Shown here: positions 62,812-64,000 of the stretch, piece by piece
Layout of the letters: each line of letters begins with the position of its first letter
How positions within the stretch are numbered: the stretch's first letter is position 1
Assembly (NCBI RefSeq): GCF_016862215.1
Contig: NZ_BOMN01000030.1
Span: 37,364 to 101,363, forward strand
Length of the DNA stretch: 64,000 nt
From: Winogradskya humida
GTDB taxonomy: Bacteria; Actinomycetota; Actinomycetes; Mycobacteriales; Micromonosporaceae
Reading direction: 5' to 3'
Made by a program: the position numbers and the translations under genes
Notes under the pieces: model-generated
Databases searched by the model: none
What the model saw: the letters and a program-made list of their open reading frames with translations, nothing else
What the model was told of the DNA's origin: nothing

Positions 62812-64000
62812 ATGACTGCGGCCAAAGAGGTCACCGTCGGTCTGACCGACGAGACCGCCCTGCTCGATGAGGTCGCCGATGCTCTGCGGCGGGTCCGTCG
62901 GGGCGATCTCAAGGTACGGCTGGCCCGGCGCAACGGATCGTTCGGCGATCTCGTGGACGCGTTCAACGAGGTCGTGTCGCTGCAGGAGCAGCAGAACCTC
63001 GACGTGCGCCGGATCAGCCGCACGGTCGGACGGGAGGGCCGGCTCACCGAGCGGCTCGATGACGAGGGGCTCGACGGGGCCTGGGCCGACAGCGTGCGCT
63101 CGGTCAACTCACTGATCGACGATCTGGCCCGCCCGACCACGGAGATCTCCCGGGTCATCGTGGCGGTGGCCGACGGCGATCTCTCCCAGCACATGGCCCT
63201 CGAGATGGACGGACGACCTCTTCGGGGTGAATTCCTCCGGATCGGCCGCACGGTGAACACGATGGTCGATCAGCTGTCGTCGTTCGCCGACGAGGTGACC
63301 CGGGTGGCCCGCGAGGTGGGCACCGAGGGGGAGCTGGGCGGCCAGGCCGATGTGCGCGGTGTCGCCGGCACGTGGAAGGACCTCACCGACTCCGTCAACA
63401 CGATGGCCTCGAACCTCACCCACCAGGTGCGCTCGATCTCCCAGGTCGCGACCGCCGTGGCGCGCGGTGACCTGTCGCAGAAGATCACGGTCTCCGCCCG
63501 CGGCGAGGTGGCCGAGCTGGCCGACACGATGAACGGGCTCACCGACACCCTGCGGCTATTCGCCGAGCAGGTGACCCGGGTGGCCCGCGAGGTGGGCACC
63601 GAGGGGAAGCTCGGGGGCCAGGCCGACGTACCCAATGTGGCCGGGACCTGGAAAGACCTCACCGACTCGGTGAACTCCATGGCGTCCAACCTGACCAGCC
63701 AGGTCCGCAACATCGCCCAGGTCTCCACGGCGGTGGCCAAGGGCGACCTGTCGCAGAAGATCACCGTGGCTGCCCAGGGCGAGATCCTGGAGCTCAAGGA
63801 CACCGTGAACACGATGGTCGATCAGCTGTCGTCGTTCGCCGACGAGGTGACCCGGGTGGCCCGCGAGGTGGGCACCGAGGGCCGGCTGGGTGGTCAGGCC
63901 CAGGTCAGAGGCGTTTCGGGTACGTGGCGCGACCTCACGGAGAACGTCAACCAGCTCGCCGCCAACCTGACCAGCCAGGTCCGTAACATCGCCTCCGTCT
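62812..64000 (+). CDS. Poly-HAMP sensor, N-terminal part (runs off the window)
   Basis: The ATG at 62812 has GAGG 5-8 bases upstream and the frame is open to base 64000 (396 codons seen). After an 80-residue helical lead the protein is a string of HAMP-like units of 92 residues: [18 protein letters not shown], then [18 protein letters not shown], GTWxDLTxSVN and MASNLTxQVRxIxxVxTAVAxGDLSQKI. This is the layout of group III/Nik1-like and actinobacterial poly-HAMP hybrid kinases, in which soluble HAMP rods pass a signal to a kinase. No membrane segment is visible. The kinase core, if present, is downstream. Confidence 0.85.
   Translation, partial: MTAAKEVTVGLTDETALLDEVADALRRVRRGDLKVRLARRNGSFGDLVDAFNEVVSLQEQQNLDVRRISRTVGREGRLTERLDDEGLDGAWADSVRSVNSLIDDLARPTTEISRVIVAVADGDLSQHMALEMDGRPLRGEFLRIGRTVNTMVDQLSSFADEVTRVAREVGTEGELGGQADVRGVAGTWKDLTDSVNTMASNLTHQVRSISQVATAVARGDLSQKITVSARGEVAELADTMNGLTDTLRLFAEQVTRVAREVGTEGKLGGQADVPNVAGTWKDLTDSVNSMASNLTSQVRNIAQVSTAVAKGDLSQKITVAAQGEILELKDTVNTMVDQLSSFADEVTRVAREVGTEGRLGGQAQVRGVSGTWRDLTENVNQLAANLTSQVRNIASV
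63253..63990 (+). repeat. Tandem 276-bp HAMP-coding repeat
   Basis: Unit length is 276 bases (92 codons). A 77-base block starting at 63253 recurs without a mismatch at 63805 (two periods), and the intervening copy near 63529 is close. The near-identity suggests recent unit exchange. Confidence 0.75.

Noticed and set aside
62700..63260. N-terminal extension of the SpoIIE phosphatase (frame open to 63260)
   Set aside because: The extension is antisense to the poly-HAMP gene and is Ser/Arg-rich without domains. The ATPase domain begins soon after GTG 62699.
1..64000. tRNA, rRNA, CRISPR arrays, insertion sequences and phage integration sites
   Set aside because: I looked for CCA-ended cloverleaf sequences, regular spaced repeats, and transposase or integrase motifs on both strands and saw none. 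A tRNAscan or ISfinder run would be decisive.

Overview
The window is high-GC, densely packed actinobacterial chromosome. GTG and TTG starts, TGATG/ATGA-coupled operons, an orphan WXG/EspC type VII secretion cassette, a stressosome, serine-phosphatase signalling and an actinobacterial-style second Rho all fit a filamentous actinomycete. Micromonosporaceae, Actinoplanes-like, is my best guess, inferred from gene content and not from a marker gene. I saw no rRNA, tRNA, CRISPR array, transposase or integrase.

Layout. 0-11.9 kb is mostly cell-surface and secreted proteins: the end of a TPR protein, an Ig-like repeat exoprotein, a small secreted protein, a SWIM/SNF2 helicase, a large modular GH87-type alpha-1,3-glucanase, and two SipW/TasA-like secreted proteins behind a structured leader. 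12.0-14.6 kb is a rearranged type VII polymorphic-toxin locus: an RNase A-like toxin tail without its delivery domain, its immunity gene, the collapsed relic of a second immunity gene, then YbaB-like, EspC-like and WXG-like delivery genes without a toxin. 14.6-19.0 kb (minus strand) holds HupE/UreJ-like, metallophosphatase with a WxL-like tail, and DUF916 (WxL-interacting) genes. 19.1-26.8 kb holds a lipoprotein and a single-protein polyketide synthase (AMP ligase-KS-AT-DH-KR-ACP-TE), preceded by a 45-residue peptide gene. 26.9-29.0 kb is a P-loop NTPase with Sel1/TPR-like repeats. 29.1-33.9 kb is a protease-MoxR-DUF58-vWA-vWA operon. 33.9-37.3 kb has a Tat-exported phospholipase C divergent from a short Rho with an attenuator-like leader. 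37.6-41.0 kb is a permease-unknown-histidine decarboxylase-like operon.

41.4-48.1 kb is the regulatory core: a tightly coupled minus-strand operon rsbR-rsbS-rsbT-(ATPase/PP2C)-histidine kinase-(REC/PP2C), divergent from an rsbV-like antagonist gene and mscL. No sigma factor is encoded in the window. A second SpoIIE-type phosphatase (60.7-62.7 kb) lies divergent from a poly-HAMP sensor that runs off the right edge. Between these lie ordinary genes (anti-sigma-like zinc finger protein, CGNR regulator, L,D-transpeptidase, PadR-ABC exporter operon, S9 oligopeptidase, FAD oxidase, kinase, two DHFR/RibD-like paralogues) and two good matches to the actinobacterial LexA SOS box (48132 and 57110). Both boxes sit directly upstream of starts that look leaderless.

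Most noteworthy: the split toxin locus with its immunity relic, the SOS-box-controlled small gene and FAD-oxidase locus, the stressosome wired to a kinase with an RsbT-like N-terminus, the leader of the second rho, and the WxL-like phosphatase/DUF916 pair. All functional calls come from reading motifs by eye; no searches were run.
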